A model generated the notes under the pieces. The model did not search any database, had not been told where the DNA came from, and saw nothing but the letters and a program-made list of their open reading frames with translations. Both the position numbers and the translations under genes were made by a program. Below, one piece after another: positions 1-10,556 of a stretch of 64,000 nucleotides of DNA. Every line of letters starts with the position of its first letter. Position 1 is the first letter of the stretch. Origin of the DNA: Circinella minor (taxonomy: Eukaryota > Mucoromycota > Mucoromycetes > Mucorales > Lichtheimiaceae); NCBI GenBank assembly GCA_016758965.1, contig JAEPRB010000002.1, positions 248,001 to 312,000 of the forward strand, read 5' to 3'.

Positions 1-71
1 TGGATAAAGAGAAAGAGGGGAGTACAGAGGTAAATTGATCTATGGACTGATGTATATATTTTTTTTCTTAG

Positions 72-2041
72 ATTGTACACTGATATTCTAAAAGATTCAT
101 TAAATGAATATGCGTATGATGCCGAAGTAGCGGGTCTTTCTTATAACATTGAGAATCAATTGGAGGGAATGCTGGTAATGTATATTTTTAAAAAAAATAT
201 CTGTATAATGGGATAAAAAAAAAGCTTGGGTTCTTTGCTTTATTCTAAAAGAACAACAAAATTGACACATGGTTTTTATAGCTCGCTATTGGTGGTTATA
301 ATGATAAACTTTCAGTTTTACTCGTGAAGGTCATTCAAAAAATGCGTGACCTTCAAGTTGATCCTGAACGATTTAAGCTACTTAAAGATCAGGTAACTTT
401 TTTTGAACATATTAAAACGCTACATAAATATTATCATATCACTTGAACAGAATTAACCGTGAATATATTATAGCTTCGAAGGTCATACAGGAACTTTTCA
501 TTGGAACCACCTTATCAACATGCTTTATATTATCTATCCTATTTTACTCAAGATAAAATGTGGACCAATGCAGAAAAACTTAAGGAATTGGATGCCATCA
601 CGGCTGAAGATATTCAATCATTTTATCCTACTATTTTGTCACACTTACACTTAGAAGCCCTCGTGCATGGCAATGTGCAACAAGAAGAAGCAGAGAAAAT
701 GATGACATCAGTCGCTGAAGTTTTGAAACCTCGCGAATTACTTCCCAGTCAATTGATAGGTCATCGAAGTCTTATTTTACCCCCTGGATCAAAATGGGTA
801 TATAAGCATCAAGTTGAGGATCCTAATAATGTCAACTCTGGTATAGAATATCTTATCCAAGTGGGTAATGTGACACAGACTTCTTTGAGAGCTAGATTGA
901 GTCTTTTGGCCCAAATTGCCCAAGAACCTTGCTTTGATCAGCTGCGAACCAAAGAACAATTGGGTAATGTTAACCTTTTTTTGTTGTTGTATTACAAACA
1001 AGTTCTTTTTTAACTATTTGTTATTCAATGACGTTATTGACATAAATATAAACAAAAACAAAATTAGGTTATTTGGTTTTTAGTGGTGTTCGGAAACAAA
1101 CGGGATCCATGGGCATGCGTTTCATTATTCAAAGTGAAAGAGATACTGTTTATCTGGAAAACCGTATTGAAGAATTCTTGATTAAATTACGTGGTATTAT
1201 TGATGGGATGTCAGAACAAGAATATCAAGCACAAGTTCAATCACTTATTTTCAAGAAACTTGAAAAGGACAAGAACCTTGGACAAGAAGGTGGCAAGTAT
1301 TGGACACATATCCATTCCGGTTATTATGAGTTTGATCAAGGTAAGCAACTTGTTCTTCTTACACATATTGAAATAAGACAATGTAAACAATCCAATATAT
1401 TTAAGTAACACGTTTATATATCTTATCTAGTGGACAATGATGTTACTCAACTCAAGACAATTAGCAAGGAGTCTTTGTTAGAATTCTTTGATAAATACAT
1501 TGACCCATTATCACCTGAATCACGCAAGATCTCTGTTCATATTCAATCACAAAAGACACCATCAGCAACAGCTAAGAAGTACAAGGTGAATATTGAATCT
1601 TTACATACATGTTTGGTTGCACAAGGTGTCACGCGATTAAGTGTGGATGATTTGAGAGCTGCTGTGGAAAAGGGTGATGCTGGTGAAGCACCGATCCAGG
1701 CTATTCTTCGTGAAATGTTGATTGATGAATCCAAGGGTAATGAGGAAGACATTGAAGAATTAATGTCAAAATTGGTGGCAGCTATGGGTATGGTGGAAAA
1801 CAATGCCTCTCAAACAAATGGATCTGTCAATGGTACTTTTGTTACTGTGGATAGTAAAAAAACTGCTCGTCGACTCTCTACTGCAGACACAGGTGGAGAG
1901 TCGTCAGCAGAAAGTGGTCAACAAACACCTGTACGTGATCATTCAAATCTTCCGGAAGGCAATAACGTAATTACAGATCCTGTAGATTTCAAGAGCAGGA
2001 TGGAATTGAGCCCTGCGGCCGTGCCGCTTATTGAATTCTAA
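72..2041 (+). CDS. STE23: Insulysin / insulin-degrading enzyme, M16 metallopeptidase (C-terminal part; 5' end outside window)
   Basis: Zinc metallopeptidase of the M16 family (insulysin; yeast Ste23/Axl1 type), which cuts short peptides. Five exons read through in one frame: 72-174, 282-392, 474-963, 1068-1340 and 1431-2041 (stop TAA). The order of family signatures is right: LAIGGYNDK, then [20 protein letters not shown], then TKEQLG followed by YLVFSGVR, where the codon is split across the fourth intron. The N-terminal half, with the HxxEH zinc site, lies before base 1, so catalytic competence cannot be judged here. The C-terminal end carries a long Ser/Thr-rich linker (about 100 residues) before the closing DPVDFK...PAAVPL segment. 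It converges on the malic enzyme gene. Family assignment is firm; the cellular substrate is not known from sequence. Confidence 0.93.
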
Positions 2042-2407
2042 ACTTATTTTTATTTTATTTTTCATTTCTGTGTTGTTCCTATTTGTTTCCTTGTCTTACT
2101 CTTCTCTCTCTCTTTCTTCTACCCTTCTTCACACCTCACCTAATGTTAATATTTTAATTATTGATTTGTTGTTGTGTGCTTTGACTTCTTTTTTCTTTTG
2201 TATATACACACACCATGTATATTTGTTGGTCTTTGGTTATTAAGATTCTATTAAAAAAGATATAATTTGTCTTTTTCAATTTTTTTCCTCATTTTTTTAT
2301 AATTATAATTACTATTTGATATATGACTTATTTTCACTTCTTTTATTTATAAATAAATATATATATTCTATATATAATAATTAAAGTTCCGAGTATTATC
2401 GTTGATT
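2042..2407. other. Convergent intergenic 3' region
   Basis: The stretch between the insulysin stop and the malic enzyme stop is T- and AT-rich and contains no supportable gene. It presumably holds both 3' UTRs and polyadenylation sites. The short reading frame at 2031-2243 is pyrimidine-rich low complexity. Confidence 0.6.
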
Positions 2408-2794
2408 TTAGGCCATATGGTGATGATTAACAAGTGGGACATACTCTGGGTCATACATTGAATCCCGAACCAAATCAGCAAGAACTTCCCCTTCCTTGAG
2501 TTTTTTTGTTGTAAGTCCTTGTTGATAAGCAACTTCACAAACACGGGTAGCTACTTTATTCGAAACGTGTCGTAACTGAGATACACCTGGAAAGAGAATG
2601 CCTTCTTTAAGTTGCGATGGTGTTGCAATATCAGCAATTGCTTTTGCAGCTTCCAAAAACATTTCTGGTGAAACACGACTCGCTTTTGATGTCACAACAC
2701 CTAAACCTATACCCTAATAGCAAGTAAATAATATCATGTGTTATTACTGTCTCTATTCATATCCATTTGAAGGAGAAAGAATGTTATTTGACTC

Positions 2795-2838
<44 letters not shown>

Positions 2839-5067
2839 CTTACTGGAAAACTATATGAATTATTACATTGGTTTGTTCGTCCAATTTTACCATTAGGTAG
2901 CTTGACATCTTTAAATGGACTGCCTGAGGCAAAAATAGCTTTTCCATCCGTCCATTTAAAAGCTTGTTCTGCTGTACATTCAGCATGGGTATCTGGATTG
3001 CTAAGAGGAAAGATAACTGGCTTTTCATTATGCTGAGCCATAGTGCGAATAGCCTTTTCACTAAATACACCTCCAATACCGGTCAATCCAAGTAATACAG
3101 TAGGTTTGACTTCTTCGATAAGGTCTTCCAGATTCATTCGATCCGGTAAATCCGATTTGACATAACAAAGTTGACGTTCATCGAGAGAGCCTTTGGGTCT
3201 TTCAGGTCCTTGCATCACCCGACTTTTATCACCTGCTGAAACTGCTGAATTACCCAACAAACCATTCTGATCTAACATATAGATGCGACGGTAGGCTTCT
3301 TCTCTTGTTTTGACTTTACCTTGATCTACCATACAATCAATAATGCCTTCACATACCCCAACACCAGCAGATCCTGCACCAACACATATAATACGTTCAT
3401 TGGAAAGATCTTCTTGTGCTAATCCTCGTGCCTTTAAAGAAGCCAAGATACCAGCTAGTGTGATGGCTGATGTTGATTGGATGTCGTCATTGAAGCAAGT
3501 GATACGATCACGGTCTGTGGTAATATGTACATATATACATACTATTAGCTTTTCTGTCGTCGTTTGTTTGTTTGTTTATTGATTGTTATTGTTATTATTG
3601 CATTTATTTGCTGCAAAATTAATTAAGTTCTTTTTTGTTTCATTGCTTACATTTGTTGAGTAAATTGTATGCATGTGGATATTTGAAATCTTCAAATTGT
3701 ATAAGAACATCTATGAGATAATACCAATTAGTATATACATAATTTAAATAATGCAATGTATTACGTATTGTAATTATATTTGACACATTACTTGGCCAGC
3801 GAGTCATGATAGCAGTAATCCATTCCTCAACAAATGCATAGTAGTCATCTCCTTCAAGTCTTGGATGGCCCATACCCAAATAGAGTGGATCATTTAATAA
3901 TGCTTCGTTATTTGTACCAACATCAAGAACAACGGGCAACACTGCACGTGGTCGAATACCTCCTGCTGCGACGTACTATATATCAAAATATCAATGTAAA
4001 TATACATACATACAAGTTAATTTTTGTACGCCTGGCAGGTTATCTTTATTTAATCACTTTTCACCCCTAAAATAATTAAAAGTAATTATTTTGGTGCTTA
4101 CCAAACTTAGTTTTCCAATGGGGATCTGGATACAAAACAAAAAGATTATTAATTATATATGTGTGGTACATTAAGAGCGTATCAATACTGTTCAGTAATA
4201 ATATTATATTTTGTACGTTCGTTTTTTTCCCTTTTATGTATATATTCATATATTTACCTGCATGCCATTTGCGCCCAAGTCTCCGAGACCAAGTACTCTA
4301 GATCCATCCGTAACTACAATAACATCCACTTCATCTTGTGGCCAATTATATACCATGGCTGACATGTTACCTCGATCTTGACTCGAGAAATACATGCCTC
4401 TTGGGCGCCGATAAATACTATGTGATCTTTGACTAGCCAAACCCACTTTATACGAACAAAATTTAGGATTGATACAATTGTTTCTTTTATATTAATTTTT
4501 GTTTACCTGTGGGCGTATAAATGATCCCTGCCAACTCTTCCAAATGTTCAATAAGTAATTTATAAAATAAGGTTTCATTGCGGTCCTGCAAAGCGGCCAA
4601 AAATATAAACTTGGATAACGGGGTCTCACAAATGTCCAAGTTATGCTTAACTCGCAATATCTGTTTATCCATTTCTTGACATCGTGGCGGTACTAATCCA
4701 CGTATAGCGAGTCGTTCACGCTCATCAATACTGAATGCCGTACCTTTTATTTTTTATTTTTTATTTTATAAGTGTAAATGTATAAAATTTCCAGTCATTT
4801 TCCCCAATGTTTTCCCATTCGTAATCTTCTCATTGTTATGTTTAGATCTATTACAATACCTTTTGACAAGAGAGGATCGTGAAGTACATTAACACCTCGC
4901 GATGAAGTCATATGAACAGTTTTATCTCTAATAGGATCATTATTTGTACTAAATTGCTGACTTTTTAGCAATACAGTGCTTGCGCGTATTATTGAATCGT
5001 TACGATTTTTCATAATCGCACTATGGGCACGCGTTCGAACCAATAAGCGAGAAGTAGCAAAAGCCAT
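2408..5067 (-). CDS. Mitochondrial NAD-type malic enzyme
   Basis: Oxidatively decarboxylates L-malate to pyruvate and CO2. Eight exons, reading backwards: 5067-4860, 4743-4507, 4445-4258, 4125-4102 (24 bases), 3975-3792, 3710-3651, 3514-2844 and 2713-2408, giving 625 residues. The first ~45 residues are rich in Arg/Ser/Thr with almost no acidic residues, as in a mitochondrial targeting peptide. Family marks in order: [63 protein letters not shown], the NAD-site GAGSAGVGV, and FPLSNP. The small exon 4 encodes IPIGKLSL. The gene is 3'-convergent with insulysin. NAD rather than NADP use is inferred from the mitochondrial leader and overall type. An AT microsatellite sits in its last intron. Confidence 0.95.
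2803..2837. repeat. (AT)n microsatellite in last malic enzyme intron
   Basis: About 17 uninterrupted AT dinucleotides lie inside the intron between malic enzyme exons 7 and 8, close to the donor site. Likely length-polymorphic. Confidence 0.9.
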
Positions 5068-6196
5068 GCTGATAGGCAGTGGTTAGAAGAAAACAAAAGA
5101 AGAGAAAGAGAAGAATGATAAGAGAATAAGATAATGTGTGGTTTAGTATATATGCAGTAGAAAATCTAGAAGACGTGGCGAATATGTAGACAACATCTTT
5201 TTTGTTCCCTTGACTGTGTTAACGTAGTGACGGGAATTTTTTGTTTATTATTGTACTTAGAACTAACTCCCTCCTTATTTCAACCCCCCTAGATTTGGCG
5301 TATATTACTAGTCAAACATAGCTTACCCGTGGCACATCATGGCGATCATTTATATACTGTTATCATGTAATGTAACCAATTGTTGAACCACAAATAATTA
5401 TCCTTATAGCAGGTTACATTTTCGGGTCTTCTTGAGGTGCGGTATATATATTATTTTTTGCCCAAGTTTCGAGGTATTTTATGGGTGTCGCCTGACATCA
5501 TGCCATATTATTGGGCTGGGTAAATAACTTTATAAGTAATATCCCAAAGTGCAAAGAGGCTTCGAATAATAAAGCTTGACTTTAACCGTTGTACTGATAC
5601 TAATGGCTGTTCACCGAATTACCTTTTTACTTTTTATGATCTGCAATGTGAACAATATATTATCGGTCTTATCAGTAGCGTTATCTACCGATCAAGAGAG
5701 GGAGAAAAAGGAGTATGAATATTTTAGAGCCATGAAAACATTTATGTGCAATTATTATCGTTCGTAAAGTATTGCAGGATCTCTCCTTGATCTAGACAAG
5801 AAGTAAAAAAATACATTTTATCATAGCAAACACCTGAATTGACAAACTATTTCCTAGAATAATAAACACCTCCTAGTTTTTATACGTATTATTTACTAAT
5901 TATACTGAGAAAAGGGGATTAAAGAAATAAAAAAAAGTAAAACAGGACTGCATGGACTATTCTGAAACCAGTCGAATAAGTTATATATATATATTCGTGC
6001 AGATTGAACAAACAAATGGAAAAGAAAAGCTACGTACATAATAATATATAAGAGAATAATAAACGAAATTAAGGGAGCGTTATCAATACAAAAAAAAATA
6101 AGAAAAAAAGCTAGTTTACATAATATATTTATACAAAGAAGGAAAATTATATATATTAAATCCTGCTACTTCTGCTTTTGCAATACATCACGTTTG
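5068..6196. other. Intergenic region upstream of malic enzyme
   Basis: This AT-rich region is the presumed promoter of malic enzyme (right to left) and the 3' flank of the MpaB-like gene. The only frame of note, 5576-5767, starts at a non-ATG codon and has no recognisable product. No RNA gene seen. Confidence 0.55.
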
Positions 6197-7766
6197 TTAA
6201 AAATGTGCTACGGGACAGGTACCAATGCGAACATTTGGCATAGGACATAAAGATGTTTTGACCTTGGTAGGTCCCAGACCAGCAATTGTATATCCGTTTG
6301 GATATGCTGGATATTCAGATTCATATTGCGGCATATATCGATTGTTTTCATTAGGATGAATAGGTGTGCCCAAATAAGATTCTTTACGAGGAAACTTGAG
6401 GAATCGAACATAGTATCCATGCAAATACAAATAAGAGTCAAATATGAATTTAAACCACCATGAAGGTAGAGGTAAATTAAACGAGATACAATCCAAAGGT
6501 TTAATCATACATGAAAAAGCCATACGAACCATAGGCCGAAGCCAAAATGGGAAATGAAGAGCAGTATTTTCAATTGTCGCTTCTGAAACTTTGTGGCTGG
6601 TTGGGAAATATTTTGCATAAGCTTCAGAGTATTCCTGATAGTATAAAATAGGGTGAATATAGGATTAATAATAAATGATAACTATTACGTACCAGTTAAC
6701 ACAAATTCATTGCATTTTCATAAGAATAATAAAAAAATAAAGAGGTATTTTACTTTTTGATACTGAGTCATTTTTTCTGCCGATTCTGGATAGTTTTCCA
6801 GGCCCATACCATCAGCGATATCCGCCCACATCTTGTATATAGCCTAATATAGAAATTTACATGTAAATATTTATGCAACTTTCTCGTTCTCTATCTCTCT
6901 TCCTTGGTGTATATAAATATTCTTGACTCACATTGATCTCAAGCTCATCCAACTTTCTATAACCATACTTGTTAATCCAATATATTGGCTCGTGAACAAA
7001 CAGCACAAGCTGGTACAGAAAATCACCATGCAAAATACGGTATCGACCATGAATTTCATTCATGCGAGCAATGGCATGTGTACGCCTGGATTCTTGTATT
7101 TCAATATTTTTTGTTGATAAATTGGGACTCTTTTTCTTTTCATGTTGGATGTGTGGGTATACATCGAGCATTTCATGCTATAAATTTATAGGTTGATTTC
7201 AAAAGAAAAAATTAAAAAGCTAGTATACAATAATTATTATAGTTTATGTGCTGAAGCAATATATATTATATCATTACACACCAATAACAAATAGGAATCT
7301 TCTTCTCGTTTTTGGGGGTTACCATGAGCTTCTCCAGTAGCAACAATCAGTCTACTAATGGATGGAATAGTAACCGAGCGATATAATGCAATTTGAAATG
7401 CAACATAATGAAGTGCTATCCATACATTGTTAATTTCTTGTGAAGCAATAGTTTGTTTGGGGTAGAGTTTTATGTGGTATAGCTACCTGGAAATTCTTTT
7501 CGAATAGTAGTATCAAATACTTCTGCAGCAATTTTGGAATCTTTGAGAGGCATAGCTGGATCTGGATATTTATCGCGTAATTCGTTAATGTATCGGTATC
7601 GCTGACTTCGGACAGCAACAAGATAATAAACCGAAGCAATGGTAGCTGCCGATGCAATTGTTCCTCTGTTTTTCTTAACCAAAGAGGAGCCATTCACCAA
7701 ACAGCTATTAAACATGGAAAAAAGATCGACTTGTAAAGGTAACAGCTTGTTATTGATAAAATCCAT
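6197..7766 (-). CDS. DUF2236 / MpaB-like ER oxygenase-type protein
   Basis: Five exons, reading backwards: 7766-7487, 7436-7282, 7177-6932, 6843-6754 and 6634-6197, giving 402 residues. The fold family (DUF2236; MpaB and rubber-oxygenase type, haem or metal dependent) is suggested by the N-terminal hydrophobic helix (about residues 35-52, ending VYYLVAVRSQRYR) and by the helical core RMNEIHGRYRILHGDFLYQL followed by FVHEPIYWINKYGYRKL and the SWWFKF segment. The ATG at 7766 was chosen because the upstream in-frame extension is only poly-Lys from an A-tract. The relatives include fungal proteins that oxidatively cleave prenyl side chains, but the substrate here is unknown. The neighbours give no biosynthetic cluster context. 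Assignment is from recalled family pattern, so moderate confidence. Confidence 0.68.
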
Positions 7767-8011
7767 TTTTGTTTTTTTTTTTTTAAAAAAAAAAGAAAAA
7801 GCAATCAAGTTGGTGGATATTATAGATTTTCTTGTTAATTGGGAAAGGGGGAGACTTATATATTTGTGCTTCATACACTCGCTTCCTTTTATAATATTCT
7901 TTATCAGTAAAAAGACAAAATTGTTATCAGAACGTTGTGGTCATGAGATAACGAGCGAAAAAAAAAGAATATGACAGCCCTAAACGATTCTGACTTTTAT
8001 TGTCTTTTTTG

Positions 8012-8044
<33 letters not shown>
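8012..8044. repeat. Poly(A) tract, 33 bases
   Basis: Uninterrupted run of A in the intergenic region. It could be an unstable homopolymer or the tail scar of an old retroposition; no LINE/SINE sequence is recognisable upstream. Confidence 0.9.
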
Positions 8045-8047
<3 letters not shown>

Positions 8048-9039
8048 TATCGTTTCGTTCATGATATTGTACTACGCGGACATCAGTGCCGGTGGTGTAA
8101 CTAATATTAAAAAAGAACATCGTATTCAAGGGTTATGCGCGATGATTCGCATAAAAAGTAGATATAGTTCCTCGTTTTGAAGTTGTTATTGAGCTATGTA
8201 AATCGAAATACCACGCTGTATATTGCACATAACTATATTATAGTTGTTTTTTATATTATGAACCACTGTTCTGAGCCCAGAATTACCATTATAAAACCAT
8301 TTTATAATACAAGAAGTATCGGCACGAATATTAGTGAAAGTGAAGAGTTTTCAACTCTTTAATGGAAAGTACCAGTAATGGAGCTACTAAAACAGTGAAG
8401 TGGAAAAAAAATAATTACTATCATAGATCTATTTTCGTGGGAAGGATTAATGCATTTTTAGCTTATATTGTAGTTTACTCTTAAGTTTCGTGCAACATAC
8501 AAACTCTTATCAACTGAACATTCGTTAATAGCCTTTTTAATTAGAGATAAAAAAGAGATAACTAGATATATTAATTCTTTTTGTGTTAAGGATCTCTATT
8601 TATTCTATTTCTTCTTCACATTTCATTATAATTATTAATTATTAGTTATTTCTATACAGCTTTTTGTATTTCAAAACACAACAAAAAAAGTATACTTTTT
8701 AATAATATATCTTCAACTACAGTACGTATTGTCGGAAAGAAAGGGGGCTGGATGGATGTAGCCATATTTTTTATTGACGTGGGTACATCCACTTGACTCT
8801 ATTGCATGACTGTTTTTAATTCTATGGTTCAATTTATTACATGATTGTAGATCAAGTACGCTTACCGAATTCTCTTATTAATGATACTGATAGTGAATAT
8901 TCGAATGAACTTTATACAAAAAAAAATCATTTTTACATTCTATTGTACATTTTCATATATATATCCCTTGATATATAGCCTCTCATATAATCTTACTACT
9001 ATAATAAGACATAATAAATCATTTACAGTAATATTGTCC

Positions 9040-9061
9040 ACTTTGCTTTAGAAAGCAAAGT
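9040..9061. repeat. Perfect inverted repeat (10 bp arms, 2 bp loop)
   Basis: ACTTTGCTTT, then AG, then AAAGCAAAGT: two perfectly complementary 10-base arms. No poly-T follows, so this is not an obvious terminator. It lies about 150 bases left of the candidate MITE. Confidence 0.75.
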
Positions 9062-9212
9062 TCACTTTTGAGGGGGCAGACGGAATGAATCCGCTGTCTT
9101 ACGTATTTCCTCTTACTTACTGTTTTGGTGTTTTGACGGTACGTACGTATGATAAACATTTTCTTTTAAGAAAGTGTTTTAAGGGCAAAAAAAAGACTTC
9201 CATATGTGATAC

Positions 9213-9525
9213 TACAGTGGACACCGCTCTTGCGTCTCCGGCAAGTAAGCACTATATGATTTTAACATTAATTCCTTGAAAACATCAAAAAGATTTTGTG
9301 GAGGTATTCCATTACATCCACGTTTTCACAACGAATATCCATCATTTTACATATTGCGTTTTATCCGACATACTCTAGTTGCCTTATATAGATTGTTAAT
9401 GCATCTCAAAGTCGTACCATAAACAAAAATAATTTGCTCCAATTAATACAAGTCCCCATTTTTTACATCATTTTTTCAAAAAGAAGAAAAAAAAAAGGTG
9501 TTCCGAATACTGGGTTTCCACTGTA
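9213..9525. mobile_element. Candidate MITE with pogo/Tc1-like ends
   Basis: The left end reads TACAGTGGACACC and the reverse complement of the right end reads TACAGTGGAAACC, a 12 of 13 match flanked by TA on both sides. TA target duplication and CAGTGGA-type ends are typical of Tc1/mariner and pogo/Tigger elements. The 313-base interior has no transposase, so it would be a non-autonomous copy. No second copy was seen in this window, so the call rests on the ends alone. Confidence 0.45.
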
Positions 9526-10556
9526 TAAGTTCGATTTTTGATCCAATAAAAAAAATAAAGTAATACATCAATCATTTGTCGCTGCTGTTAATAATAAGAT
9601 AATAGTAAAATAGTATTGTCTATTGAAATTGAAAATATATGGAACTACGGATGTATCATTAAGTAGCTAAAGTATATATTATTTATACTAAATACTGGTT
9701 TTACAGTTTAAAATTAATCTTAATAGAAAATTAATATTGCATAATGTTATGTTGCACGAAAAGCCTATTTATAGCAAGACGATAACCCTGAAGTTTTTTT
9801 TTACATTAAAAATAATAATCAATGATCACATGATGTGTCGATGAAGGGAACCAACCAGTTTAGACTATTGTATTTACTATAATAATTTACAATAGCACAA
9901 GACTATCCGCTCATTGATAACAATAAGATCAAAACGAAAAATAATAATCAATAATGAACGGACTTGGATTTTCCACCAAAATAATATAATTCCTGCTTAC
10001 TGTAATGGTACAGGAGCTGACTTTTATGTTCCGTATTAAGTAAATGGTATCCTGCAACTGGCAACTGAAAGTAAAAAGAGGTTTAATCATCATCATGGAA
10101 ACGTAATGGATTAAATATTATAACAAATTGTTGGGGTAAAAAAAAGAACGTCAAAATGATTATTTTTTATACAACCCATGTGTTCAATAGATGCGGCTCA
10201 TAATTCATTATGCATTCCTGACATAATACACAGCCGCAACATAATGAACAAATAGTCCGCTTCCATTGGAGGAATATAAAATGAATTGAAGGAGAGAAGC
10301 TGATCATATGGGTTGCTTATGCCGACTATAATAACTCACTTTGTGGTGCCTTTTTAGCACTAAAAAAATACCAGGGCATGCTTTTTATTTTAATACTTGG
10401 TCCACGTTTTTATTTTCTTTTACTATTCCTTTCCTTTTATTAACTTACTTTTACACCTCTTTTTTATTTTTATATTCTTTTTCTACTCTTTTATCTATCT
10501 CCTCTTATCGTGTGAAAGAATAGGATAATTCTTTTTTTTTTTTTTATTTATTGTGA

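Larger units (their letters stand above)
7767..10556. other. Large divergent intergenic region
   Basis: 2.8 kb between divergently transcribed genes, with stop codons in all frames and no conserved gene. It contains a 33-base A tract, a perfect hairpin at 9040-9061 and a possible MITE at 9213-9525. The last ~150 bases before the hydrolase ATG are strongly T/C-rich, like a fungal core promoter and 5' leader. The short frames at 9085-9279 and 10341-10523 have no recognisable features. Confidence 0.55.

Noticed and set aside
5576..5767. 63-residue plus frame in the malic enzyme promoter region
   Set aside because: No ATG at its start, no recognised domain, no splice partner.
8012..8044. Poly(A) as the tail of a retroelement
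   Set aside because: No reverse transcriptase, SINE body or target duplication seen next to it.
9085..9279. 64-residue plus frame left of and overlapping the candidate MITE
   Set aside because: Runs across the proposed element end, which a conserved gene would not do; no homology recognised.
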